Shown: piece after piece, positions 56,501 through 63,915 of the stretch
Position numbering within the stretch: the first letter of the stretch is position 1
How the letters are laid out: each line of letters starts with the position of its first letter
Origin: Eubacteriaceae bacterium
GTDB lineage: Bacteria > Bacillota > Clostridia > Lachnospirales > Lachnospiraceae
DNA length: 64,000 nt
Direction: 5' to 3'
Assembly (NCBI GenBank): GCA_902362875.1
Contig: CABIYF010000002.1
Coordinates: 108,320-172,319, forward strand
The notes under the pieces: generated by a model
The model's database searches: none
Told to the model about the DNA's origin: nothing
Seen by the model: the letters and a program-made list of their open reading frames with translations, nothing else
Made by a program: the position numbers and the translations under genes

Positions 56501-57373
56501 ATCCAATTTGCACCAGACAGCAAGAATGTGAGACTATTTAGAATGTATAAAGATGGGGATATCGCATTAGGAGAGATGCCATCTAGCATCAATGATGGAG
56601 AATATCATCATGTGAAGATTGAAAAAGAAGCAGATGCAGTGAAAGTATATGTAGATGACAAAGAATGTCTGAATTATATTTTTGATGCAGATAAAGAGTC
56701 AGATAAAGAATTCTTCAATATCAAAACTGGACATATGGGACTTGGTTTATGGGATGGTGCAGTAAGTTTCAAGAATTTATATGTAGATAAAAAAGAAGAA
56801 CCAACAAAGCCGACAGAACCAACAAAACCAACAGAAACACCAAAAACAATTTCAGTAACATTAAAAGGTAATGGTGGAAAAACTGTTACAACAATAAATA
56901 AAACAAAAGCTGGAACTAAATTACCTGGATGGAACAAAACAAAATATAAATCTGCTGGTAAGAAAGGTTATGTATTTGCAGGATGGACTTATAAAGGAAA
57001 AGTTGTTAACAAAGTACCTGCTTCAGATAAAAACATAGTGTTAACAGCAAAATTTGTGAAGCTTAAAGTGGAAACAGCAAAATTGTCATCTTTGAAAGGA
57101 AAATCTGGAAAAGGAACAGGATTTGTAGCAAAATCTATCAAATACACAAATAAATATGGAGAAAAGCGAGGATTTAGATTCCGCTATTCTACAAATAAAA
57201 AGATGAAAGCTGCAAAATATAAAACAACAGGATTAGCTAAAAATACATATACCAAAACAGGACTGAAAAAAGGTAAGAAGTATTACGTACAGGTTCGCTA
57301 TTACTATTATGATTCTACAAACAAGAAGGTATATGGAACATATTCAAAAGTTAAATCAGTAAAAGCATATTAG
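53549..57373 (+). CDS. Extracellular GH32 fructan hydrolase, multidomain
   Basis: A 1274-residue secreted enzyme. Signal peptide about 1-35. A concanavalin-like module (about 48-215) precedes the GH32 five-blade catalytic domain (about 335-660). Predicted catalytic residues are Asp354 in GWGNDLNGL (usual motif WMNDPNG; here Met to Gly and Pro to Leu), Asp479 in DFRDPKVF and Glu521 in TECPDLYP. A beta-sandwich (about 670-815), a Big_2 Ig module (about 840-905), a second LamG-like module (about 915-1080), a Pro/Thr linker and a C-terminal InlB/fibronectin-like region rich in Lys follow. No LPXTG. It would release fructose or fructo-oligosaccharides from levan or inulin for the upstream PTS. Exo versus endo cannot be decided. 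Confidence 0.9.
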   Translation: MRKVSPRLLALMMAGAVTVTSITPVTGYQTITVNAATDSQEKEAAQGYQTNLTGFEYKKGDWKETKDGLYSNAVDKGDCFAFSKTTAKNFVYSTDVTFKRNQGAATLIFRFNNNIDNKECYAVNIDGGSHKCKFWRWQENSDYQLIDEKEVKETDDEKYTLKVVAYDSWISYYVNDTLIASTGDYTLQKDDKGQSTVLTEGSLGLLNWNGEMTFQNTYYTELNDQNTPELKNISVSSSTGDVEKAAQFTSTEPIMIQYVKNNAETVDLNIEKKNKNADVQVEYDGKTYNDGKNIPVKVGKNYITVKSTVQGENGQTATLTYRVNVHRRAADKTYYNEAYRNQYHYSVKDGWGNDLNGLVKYKGTYHMFYQFYDDTKWGPMHWAHATSKDLIHWEEQPIALYPDANGAMFSGCIVADEKNTSGLFGDGNEGGLVALITADGNGQRIKVAYSTDEGKTWKKTNKIAADWSKDPLNNRDFRDPKVFRWENKWFMVIAGGPLRIYSSDNLTDWKCESTYADLHTECPDLYPIETKDGVKWVLSRGGRFYKVGDFKQVDGKWKFVADEAYKDSDGVMNFGKDSYAAMTYYVQDFGTQENPTIPEIIEGNWMNTWDDYCNKVADTVGQNFNGTYNLNLKVGLKQENGKYVLTQTPISAYESLRDTENKISYKDVTISEDNNLLKDFAKDTYEIVAKFTPSEKTKKVGFRLRKNQNDTEYTDVIYDLQNEKLSIDRSKSGKIISQEFKKINEQTNVKKNEDGSVELHIYVDKASVEIFSNDYTAAGANQIFPTPTSLGASVIVEGDPVKADIDIYPMKSIWTDKEEVTDAESVGSMQNESQSLYVGDNVELSTYVLPTSVDQTVTWDVTEGKDVVSIKESNGKAVVTALKSGKATVTAASKLDPSKKKIFTINVKENNFKTNIKKFVNISGNWAIDGEVLSDSNQSANDFYMSEDAIVNEKSTIETDIAFTNGLVNLIFASSSTDPNGAYCIQFAPDSKNVRLFRMYKDGDIALGEMPSSINDGEYHHVKIEKEADAVKVYVDDKECLNYIFDADKESDKEFFNIKTGHMGLGLWDGAVSFKNLYVDKKEEPTKPTEPTKPTETPKTISVTLKGNGGKTVTTINKTKAGTKLPGWNKTKYKSAGKKGYVFAGWTYKGKVVNKVPASDKNIVLTAKFVKLKVETAKLSSLKGKSGKGTGFVAKSIKYTNKYGEKRGFRFRYSTNKKMKAAKYKTTGLAKNTYTKTGLKKGKKYYVQVRYYYYDSTNKKVYGTYSKVKSVKAY

Positions 57374-57382
57374 CAATAATTA

Positions 57383-57430
57383 AAAAGAAGGGTTTTCAAA
57401 GTTGTGTAAGCTTTTGAAAATCCTTCTTTT
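57383..57430. terminator. Bidirectional terminator between GH32 and the GRE operon
   Basis: AAAAGAAGGGTTTTCAAA and TTTGAAAATCCTTCTTTT form an 18-bp stem with one G-U pair. It lies between convergent genes and has A/T ends suited to both directions. Confidence 0.9.
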
Positions 57431-57462
57431 GGTATTGCAAAATGGATAAGGAGGAGGTTCTT

Positions 57463-58374
57463 TTAATTCTCAATATTAATTGGAACACCGACCATATTAG
57501 CAATCTCAGATACTTTGTCAATAAATTCATCAGAACATACAGTTCCAGGTGCGATTGGATATTCCATCCCTAAGCTGTAATATTTTCCTTCACCAAGCGT
57601 ATGGTATCTTAAAACATCAACGCGTTTCACGGCAGGACCTAATGATTTTATAAATTCGAAACGTTTTTTGATATCATCAAGATCATCGTTCCAGTCTGGT
57701 ACCAGAACCATTCGGATCCACATTGGTTTGGAGATATCTGCAATCTTTTGTGCATTTTCAAGGATCAGCTGGTTGCTGACACCGGTACATTTTTGGTGAA
57801 TCTGTTCGTCGATGGCTTTGATGTCGTACAGGACAAGATCGATTTCTTCTAACAAATGGGATAAAATGTCCCATTTAAGTAGTCCTGCGGTATCTAAAGT
57901 TACAGGAACACCTTCCTTGCGAAGGAGTTTGGCTGTTTCATAGACAAAATCAGCCTGAAGTCCGGCTTCTCCACCTGAGAAGGTCACGCCGCCGCCGGAA
58001 ACTGTGTAAAATTCTTTGTCACGCAGTAACTTTTGGGCAAGGTCAGCAGATGTGATCCTGGTTCCTACTTTTTCATATGCAGATTTTGGACAGATGTCTT
58101 CACATTGCCTTAGAGTGTCCATATCTATACTGGCACGATCGATCACGCATCCATCTTCTGCCATGGATATTTCACCATGGCAGTGTTTGATGCAGGAACC
58201 GCAACGGATACAGCGTTGTTTAAAATACATGTATTTTTCACCGGGGAGCATCAGCTCTGGATTTGCGCACCATGCGCAGCGCAGATTACATCCGATACAG
58301 AAGACAGTCGTGCGGATTCCGGGACCATCTTTCGTAGAATAAGATTGTAAGGTGGAGATAAAACCTTCCTTCAT
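57463..58374 (-). CDS. Glycyl radical enzyme activase (radical SAM)
   Basis: A 303-residue activase. The radical SAM motif is CNLRCAWC near the N-terminus, followed by a ferredoxin-like cluster motif CIRCGSCIKHC and later FSGGEAGLQ. It abstracts the hydrogen from the glycyl loop of its partner. The Met at 58374 is preferred because GGAG lies 9 bp upstream; an ATG 15 bp earlier (58389) overlaps the end of the GRE gene. It is the second or third gene of the minus-strand operon and directly follows the GRE. Confidence 0.92.
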   Translation of the reverse strand: MKEGFISTLQSYSTKDGPGIRTTVFCIGCNLRCAWCANPELMLPGEKYMYFKQRCIRCGSCIKHCHGEISMAEDGCVIDRASIDMDTLRQCEDICPKSAYEKVGTRITSADLAQKLLRDKEFYTVSGGGVTFSGGEAGLQADFVYETAKLLRKEGVPVTLDTAGLLKWDILSHLLEEIDLVLYDIKAIDEQIHQKCTGVSNQLILENAQKIADISKPMWIRMVLVPDWNDDLDDIKKRFEFIKSLGPAVKRVDVLRYHTLGEGKYYSLGMEYPIAPGTVCSDEFIDKVSEIANMVGVPINIEN

Positions 58375-58379
58375 TTTGA

Positions 58380-60806
58380 TCAGCTCCATTCATTTTCAGT
58401 ACGTGCAATGATCGCTTCCTGAGCTTCCGGCATCAGTGATACAAACTGGGCACAATAACCGGCAACACGAACGATCAGATCACGGTAATTGTCAGGATCT
58501 TTTTGTGCTTTTCTAAGTGTCTCTGTGGATAGGACATTAAACTGGTTATGGTAAATGCCTTTTAACACACTAGCCTGTAAGAAAGCAACAAATTTCATTA
58601 AGTTTTCTTCCCCAGCAAGTGCTCCGGAAGCAAAACGCATATTTAACAGCTGTCCGGCAGCAACCTGATCATTTGGAAGTTTGGATACAGAGTTGATAAC
58701 AGCAGTCGGTCCGTGAGTATCGGTTCCCTGTGTTGGAGAACATCCTTCATTTAAAGGAGTTCCGGCATAACGTCCGTCTGGGGTTGCATTGACATCAAAA
58801 CCATTTGGTACATAAGATGTAATATTACTTGTAGACATTGTATAGCAGGAAACTTCAGGACCTTTTCCAGTTCTCTCTGTATGGTAATCTGGCAGTAATT
58901 TTAAATAAGAATGGAAGACATCAGCGACGATTTCATCAACATAGTCTTCATCGTTTCCGAATTTTGGAACGTTCATGACCATCTTGTGGATGCGCATACC
59001 TTCTTCACCTGCCCAGTCAGAAGCCATGGCTTTCATTAATTCATCCATGCTTAAAGTTTTGTCTTCAAATACTAATTTTTTCACAACAGCGAGACTGTTA
59101 CCAACGATACATGGACCAATGTTGGACTGGGAGATGACATCATATTTACATCCACCCTCTTTTAAAGTCTTGCCAAGTGCCATGCAGTTATCGATAAAGC
59201 AGGAAGCAAATGGATCTGCATCGTAAGTTACAAGCGCACGGTCACAGATCGCATCGGATTCAACCGCAAGATCAGAATAATATTTTAAGGCTTTTTCCCA
59301 TGCAGCCCATACTTCATCGTAAGAAGCATACTCTTTGTCACCAAGGTCGATCAGTTTGATATCTGTTTTTGGATCATTTCCATGATTTAAGACGATCTCA
59401 AGAACTTTTCCCCAGTTGACATAAGTCATACCAGTTGCACGATGTCCATACATACCAGGGACACCAGTTTCCACACAGCCGATCGGACAATAATCAAGAG
59501 CGTCCTCGCGTGGAATTCCAAGATCTACAAGCCCTTTGACTGCAACTTCATCATTAAACATGGAAGGCATACCGCATCCAGTACGGATCAGGCGTGCAGC
59601 CAGACGAAGAAGATCGACAGGTGTTGTCTTATTATAACGCATGGAGAAGTTCGGTTCTGCCATAGCAGTCATGTTCATTGCCTCAACACAGAGGTAAGAA
59701 AGATCATTGGTTCCATCCGTTCCGTCCTTTTTATAACCACCGACAACAAGGTTGGAATATAAAGGATATCCCTGAGAGAATTTTGTATGTCCATAACCAC
59801 GGACTTTATTATTAGTACTGTTCATTAAGAACATATGAATGATATATTCCAAAGCTTTTTCTTTGGAAATCTTACCAGAAGCAATATCTTTTTCATAAAG
59901 ATCATACATATACTGGTCAAAACGTCCATAGCAGAAAGAATGTCCGTTAGATTCGATCATCTGCAGCATATGAACCATGTAGCAGACTTCACATCCTTCC
60001 CAGAAAGAACGTGCAGGCTGTTCCATCATGGTAGAAGCCATATCAGACATGGCAAGAAGTTCTTCTTTACGTTTTTCGTTATCAGCAGATTCAGTCATCT
60101 TACGTGCAACATCGGCATAACGTTTGAAGAAATAAAGTGCGCCTTCTAAGGAAATTGCAACAGATTCATAAAATACTTTCTGTGAATCACTCATAGAAGG
60201 ATCAGCCATCTTTTCTCTTGCCTCATCAGCGATAGAACGGAAACCACGTCCAAGGACAAGCTCATGCTTTGGAACGATATGTCCATCTCCGGAACTTGAG
60301 ATACCGCCAAGATGTAAAACTCCCTGAGTAGAAGCATCACGGATCTCATCGGTAAGGTTGGAAGCAACTTCATCCTGATGTGTATGGCCATGCCAGTAAG
60401 GAGCAATTCCGCGAATATCTTTCTTTACCTGTTCAGAACACTGGAAGACATCACCGCTTCGTTTGTCAAAAGCAGTGGCTCCATTGGTTCCATCCAGTTC
60501 ATCGACGACCCAGTCGATCGAAAATTCAGGAAAGACAGGGGCAGCAAAGTTAGAACTTGCCTGATTTCCGAAGATCAGGCTGTCAGGCTCGATATAAACA
60601 GTCATATGAGCCAGTGTATGAGCGAAAGCCTTCGCTTTGCGAAGAATATAAGGTTCACCTTCTGTTTGTTTGAAACTTTCCGTGTATAAGACAGCACGTT
60701 CACTACAGATACTTGCAACACGGTTTGACATTTTCTTCTGGAAACGATCAATACGGGAAAGATCGATATCATTTGTTTGTGGGATAAATTCTAAAAAGTT
60801 TCTCAT
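58380..60806 (-). CDS. Glycyl radical enzyme, YbiW/PflD-like (possible anhydrohexitol-6-phosphate lyase)
   Basis: An 808-residue GRE. The active-site thiyl Cys444 with Glu446 lies in YCPIGCVETGVPG, and the radical Gly783 in VRVAGYCAQFVSLMPEAQE. GCVET rather than the GCVEP of choline and diol lyases, the opening GNQASSNFAAPVFPE, and the length (YbiW is about 810) resemble E. coli YbiW/PflD, reported to open the ring of 1,5-anhydroglucitol-6-P and 1,5-anhydromannitol-6-P. A neighbouring PTS that phosphorylates at entry fits this. The reaction is inferred from my recollection of those proteins; pyruvate formate lyase itself is unlikely because the Cys-Cys active site is missing. Confidence 0.85.
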   Translation of the reverse strand: MRNFLEFIPQTNDIDLSRIDRFQKKMSNRVASICSERAVLYTESFKQTEGEPYILRKAKAFAHTLAHMTVYIEPDSLIFGNQASSNFAAPVFPEFSIDWVVDELDGTNGATAFDKRSGDVFQCSEQVKKDIRGIAPYWHGHTHQDEVASNLTDEIRDASTQGVLHLGGISSSGDGHIVPKHELVLGRGFRSIADEAREKMADPSMSDSQKVFYESVAISLEGALYFFKRYADVARKMTESADNEKRKEELLAMSDMASTMMEQPARSFWEGCEVCYMVHMLQMIESNGHSFCYGRFDQYMYDLYEKDIASGKISKEKALEYIIHMFLMNSTNNKVRGYGHTKFSQGYPLYSNLVVGGYKKDGTDGTNDLSYLCVEAMNMTAMAEPNFSMRYNKTTPVDLLRLAARLIRTGCGMPSMFNDEVAVKGLVDLGIPREDALDYCPIGCVETGVPGMYGHRATGMTYVNWGKVLEIVLNHGNDPKTDIKLIDLGDKEYASYDEVWAAWEKALKYYSDLAVESDAICDRALVTYDADPFASCFIDNCMALGKTLKEGGCKYDVISQSNIGPCIVGNSLAVVKKLVFEDKTLSMDELMKAMASDWAGEEGMRIHKMVMNVPKFGNDEDYVDEIVADVFHSYLKLLPDYHTERTGKGPEVSCYTMSTSNITSYVPNGFDVNATPDGRYAGTPLNEGCSPTQGTDTHGPTAVINSVSKLPNDQVAAGQLLNMRFASGALAGEENLMKFVAFLQASVLKGIYHNQFNVLSTETLRKAQKDPDNYRDLIVRVAGYCAQFVSLMPEAQEAIIARTENEWS

Positions 60807-60830
60807 GAATATAACTCTCCTTTCAAGGTA

Positions 60831-61109
60831 TTAGTTCTTTCTGGAAGAACCGGAATGTTGATAGTGATCTAAGAACTGTGCACAAGGTTTTAAAAATCTG
60901 GAATAAGATTTTTTATTCAATAAGGATAAATTCATTATACCAAGCAATAGTTCATAAATACATAAGATACATAAAAAAACTGTGATGATCGGACGTGCAA
61001 TTGGAAGAATAAAAACCAGAGCAGCAATAAAACCAACGATGCCAAATATGATCTGGAAAATACTCGCTGCACGATGTGTCCAGTGGGTTGACTGTGATGG
61101 ATTATTCAT
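60831..61109 (-). CDS. Small membrane protein leading the GRE operon
   Basis: A 92-residue protein with two hydrophobic helices (about 14-36 and 40-62) and a hydrophilic His/Arg-containing C-terminus. I do not recognise the family. It is the first gene after the divergent promoter and lies 24 bp upstream of the GRE, so it is co-transcribed. Small membrane proteins are not a usual GRE partner; a transport or redox accessory is possible. Confidence 0.6.
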   Translation of the reverse strand: MNNPSQSTHWTHRAASIFQIIFGIVGFIAALVFILPIARPIITVFLCILCIYELLLGIMNLSLLNKKSYSRFLKPCAQFLDHYQHSGSSRKN

Positions 61110-61183
61110 AATGATACCTCCATAAATTTAAAATGTACTCGATAAAGAGCATATAGTTGTATAAATTGTTTCTTTCTGAGTAC

Positions 61184-61212
61184 ATAGTAACACAAATGTA
61201 TCATACATTCAA
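61184..61212 (-). promoter_or_regulatory. Promoter of the GRE operon (minus strand)
   Basis: Read on the minus strand, TTGAAT (61212-61207) and TACTAT (61189-61184) are 17 bp apart. The GntR operator sequence overlaps the -35 box and fills much of the spacer, as expected for repression. Confidence 0.65.
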
Positions 61213-61217
61213 TACAA
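61196..61217. promoter_or_regulatory. GntR operator, divergent site
   Basis: ATGTATCATACATTCAATACAA shares its first 14 bases exactly with the operator at 62279. The second half-site is degenerate. Confidence 0.7.
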
Positions 61218-61230
61218 TTCATACAAAAAA

Positions 61231-61259
61231 TTGACAAGAAAGAGAAAATTCAGCATACT
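61231..61259 (+). promoter_or_regulatory. Promoter of the GntR regulator gene
   Basis: TTGACA (61231-61236) and CATACT (61254-61259) with a 17-bp spacer lie 57 bp before the regulator start. Confidence 0.6.
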
Positions 61260-61315
61260 AAAGACGAAGAAGTGTGATAGAATAAAACTAATAAATTAGC
61301 AGAAAGGAAATACCC

Positions 61316-62131
61316 ATGGATTTAGATTATTTTAAAAAGACATTTAAACTTGACTCAACAAGTTCTGAGCCAATGTATAAGCAGATATCAAACTACCTGA
61401 AACGAATGATCCAGATGGGCATCTTGAAAGAGGGAGATCAGATGATCCCGGAAGTCACGATCTGTAATGAGCTAAATGTCAGCAGATCAACCGTAAGACT
61501 TGCTATGGCAGAGTTACTGGACGAGGGATTGCTTGTAAGATATAGAGGAAAGGGTTCCTATGTTGCGGACAACCGAATGAAACGTCCGATCAACTATTTA
61601 TATAACTTTACAGAAAGCATGCATGATATTGGAGCACAGGCATCTTCGGTTGTCCTGAATGCAGAAGTATTATCAGAGATACCAGAAGAAGTCAGAGAGA
61701 AACTTCAGCTTCCAAAAGAACAGAGAAAAGTATTTTATCTTCACAGAATTCGTTGTGGAAATAAGGAACCGATGCTCGTGGAGCATACATATATCCCATA
61801 TTATCTATGTAATGGAATCGAAGCGTATGATTTTTCATCCATTTCATTGTACTATATTCTTGATAGTCTTTATGGTTTAGAACCATATCATGCGACAGAG
61901 ACGATCGAAGCTGTGAATATGACAGAAGATGAACGAAAGATTTTAAGATGTCAGAAAAATATTCCGGCATTCAGGATCAAACGAATCTCACATACCGAGA
62001 CAGGTTTGATCTATGAGTATACAGAATCAACCAGCCGTTCCGATCGAAATGTCTTTCAATTAGAATTATATAAAAATCAGACAGCGGGAAAAAATCCAGT
62101 AAATATCCAGCGCAATTTTCGCCGGGACTAA
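61316..62131 (+). CDS. GntR/HutC-family transcriptional regulator (UTRA domain)
   Basis: A 271-residue regulator. The winged HTH (about 18-85) has PMYKQISNYLKRMIQ, ITICNELNVSRSTVRLAMAEL-like sequence and GLLVRYRGKGSYVA. The UTRA effector domain (about 105-250) usually binds a sugar phosphate or similar ligand. It lies between the GRE operon and a PTS operon, and a shared palindrome occurs at both promoters, so it most likely represses both and is released by the pathway substrate. Confidence 0.92.
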   Translation: MDLDYFKKTFKLDSTSSEPMYKQISNYLKRMIQMGILKEGDQMIPEVTICNELNVSRSTVRLAMAELLDEGLLVRYRGKGSYVADNRMKRPINYLYNFTESMHDIGAQASSVVLNAEVLSEIPEEVREKLQLPKEQRKVFYLHRIRCGNKEPMLVEHTYIPYYLCNGIEAYDFSSISLYYILDSLYGLEPYHATETIEAVNMTEDERKILRCQKNIPAFRIKRISHTETGLIYEYTESTSRSDRNVFQLELYKNQTAGKNPVNIQRNFRRD

Positions 62132-62150
62132 TATAGAAGAAAAATTCAGA

Positions 62151-62199
62151 GACAGGATTGTATGAATACAAAAAATCATACGAATCCTGTCTTTTTTTT
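62151..62199 (+). terminator. Terminator of the GntR gene
   Basis: GACAGGATT-GTATGA pairs with TCATAC-G-AATCCTGTC (one bulge) and is followed by eight T residues. Confidence 0.92.
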
Positions 62200-62232
62200 G
62201 CATACTAAATATATAAAATGCACAAAAAACTC

Positions 62233-62262
62233 TTGACAAGAGTCATTACTCGTGTATATAAT
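62233..62262 (+). promoter_or_regulatory. Promoter of the second PTS operon
   Basis: TTGACA (62233-62238) and TATAAT (62257-62262) with an 18-bp spacer. The GntR palindrome begins 17 bp after the -10 box. Confidence 0.85.
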
Positions 62263-62278
62263 TCAACACATAAAAGAA

Positions 62279-62300
62279 ATGTATCATACATTTGATACAT
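62279..62300. promoter_or_regulatory. GntR operator, PTS site
   Basis: ATGTATCA-TACATT-TGATACAT is a perfect 8-bp inverted repeat with a 6-bp centre, just downstream of the expected transcription start, a position typical of repression. Confidence 0.8.
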
Positions 62301-62366
62301 ATGACAGGGCCCGGTCATATGTATGGTATCAAAGTGAATTTATACATGATGAGAAGGAGGAACAAG

Positions 62367-62786
62367 ATGAAGTATTTACTCATGGTTGGACATGGACAAT
62401 TTCCACCAGGATTGCATAATGCATTGACAATGTTTGCTTCCGACACACCAGACCTTTTGTACTGCAATCTGGAAAATGGTATGGACACCGATAAATACGT
62501 TGAGAATCTCAAGAAGAAATTAGAAGTGATCGATCCACAAAAGGATGAGATCATTATTCTTTCAGATCTGCCAGGAGGTTCTCCATTGACGAATGCGATT
62601 GCTGTTTTAGGGGATATGGGAATATTAGAACATTGTGTGATCTACACAGGAATGAACCTTCCATTAGCGATCAACGTAGTTATGACAAAAGATTCGACAA
62701 CACTGGATAAACTTGATGAACTTGTTTTAGCCGATACACAGGCAAAACGCTTTGTATTAGAAACAGACGAAGACGACGAAATCTGA
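62367..62786 (+). CDS. PTS mannose-family IIA component (second system)
   Basis: A 139-residue EIIA-Man protein with His9 in LLMVGHGQFPPG and SDLPGGSPLTNA. The ATG at 62367 follows AAGGAGG; an upstream in-frame Met within the operator region was rejected. It is a paralogue of the IIA at 50495, with the same acidic tail. Its regulator and neighbouring GRE suggest a substrate different from that of the fructan PTS. Confidence 0.92.
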   Translation: MKYLLMVGHGQFPPGLHNALTMFASDTPDLLYCNLENGMDTDKYVENLKKKLEVIDPQKDEIIILSDLPGGSPLTNAIAVLGDMGILEHCVIYTGMNLPLAINVVMTKDSTTLDKLDELVLADTQAKRFVLETDEDDEI

Positions 62787-62812
62787 TCAAAGGATCAGGA
62801 AGGAGAATATAT

Positions 62813-63304
62813 ATGGCAATTTCATTTATTCGAATCGATGACAGAATCATTCACGGACAGACTGTTACACGCTGGGCAAATGAATATCCTTGCACAGGGC
62901 TGATCGGTGTCAATGATGCTGCAGCAGGAAATAAACTTTTAGTATCCGCATTTAAAGGTGCAAGTTCAAAGAAAACATTCGTGTGGAACAAAGAACATTT
63001 TAAGAAAAACGCAGATAAAGTATTAGCAAGTAAAGACCAGTATTTCCTAATCACAAAGAACTCTGTGGATATGGCGGAATTATTAGTAGATTTTAAATTT
63101 GCTACACCGATTAAAAAAGTTATCGTAGGGCCATGCCCAGACCGTCCAGGAGCAGTGAAACTTGGAAATAACCAGTCCATCACACAGGATGAAGCAGAAG
63201 CTTTTGAAAGAATGTATCAGGCTGGATTTGAGATTGAATTTGCACTGGTAAAAGAGGTATCTATCGGAACATGGGAAAAATTCAGAGGTAAATTTGGATT
63301 CTAA
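62813..63304 (+). CDS. PTS mannose-family IIB component (second system)
   Basis: A 163-residue EIIB-Man protein, phosphorylated His14 in FIRIDDRIIHGQTVTRW, and KVIVGPCPDRPGAVKLG. It is closely similar along its length to the IIB at 50950. AAGGAGAA precedes the ATG. Confidence 0.94.
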   Translation: MAISFIRIDDRIIHGQTVTRWANEYPCTGLIGVNDAAAGNKLLVSAFKGASSKKTFVWNKEHFKKNADKVLASKDQYFLITKNSVDMAELLVDFKFATPIKKVIVGPCPDRPGAVKLGNNQSITQDEAEAFERMYQAGFEIEFALVKEVSIGTWEKFRGKFGF

Positions 63305-63333
63305 AGATAACCGATCACGAAAGGAGAGAGAAA

Positions 63334-63915
63334 ATGAGCGTTTCAATTTGGCAAGCTACATTATTTGGAATTTTCGCCTGCCTGGCATCTTTGCCTGGTA
63401 TGGGTGGAACTGTTGTTGGAAACTATACATTAGGTCGTCCATTAGTTGGAGGTCTGATCTGCGGACTGATCATGGGTGATGTTGCAACCGGAATCATCGC
63501 CGGAGCAGCAATCCAGATCGTATATATCGCACTGATCACACCAGGTGGAGCAGTTGCGGCGGATGTAAGAGCGATTTCTTACATTGGGGTACCGCTGTCA
63601 ATCATTGCGATCACAAACATGGGACTTACAGGAGCCAAAGCTACATCTATGGCAACAGCTCTTGGGTCAACAGTAGGAACTCTTGGTACAGTTTTAATGT
63701 ACGGAACAGCAACGATGAACCTGATCTGGCAGGCATATGGATGGAAGTGTCTGGAATCAGGAAAATTAAAGAAATTATATGCAGTTGATATGGGACTTCC
63801 ATGGATCTCACATATTATTTGTTCCTTCATTCCGACATTTATTATTACATATTTAGGATCAGACATGATCAAAGTTATCCAGACGTACCTTCCAATGGAT
63901 GGAGACAATATGTAA
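63334..63915 (+). pseudogene. PTS mannose-family IIC component, truncated (second system)
   Basis: The open frame encodes 193 residues against 284 in the intact paralogue at 51474. It aligns through LPMDG, where the paralogue continues IAMKTLF, but here it reads DNM and stops. The missing part contains the last membrane segments, so the protein is probably non-functional unless the break is an artefact. The following bases look like a mobile-element end. Confidence in the truncation is high; its cause is inferred. Confidence 0.8.

Noticed and set aside
58380-60806. Pyruvate formate lyase
   Set aside because: The tandem Cys-Cys active site of PflB is absent; a single Cys in GCVET with a downstream Glu marks a dehydratase/lyase-type GRE.
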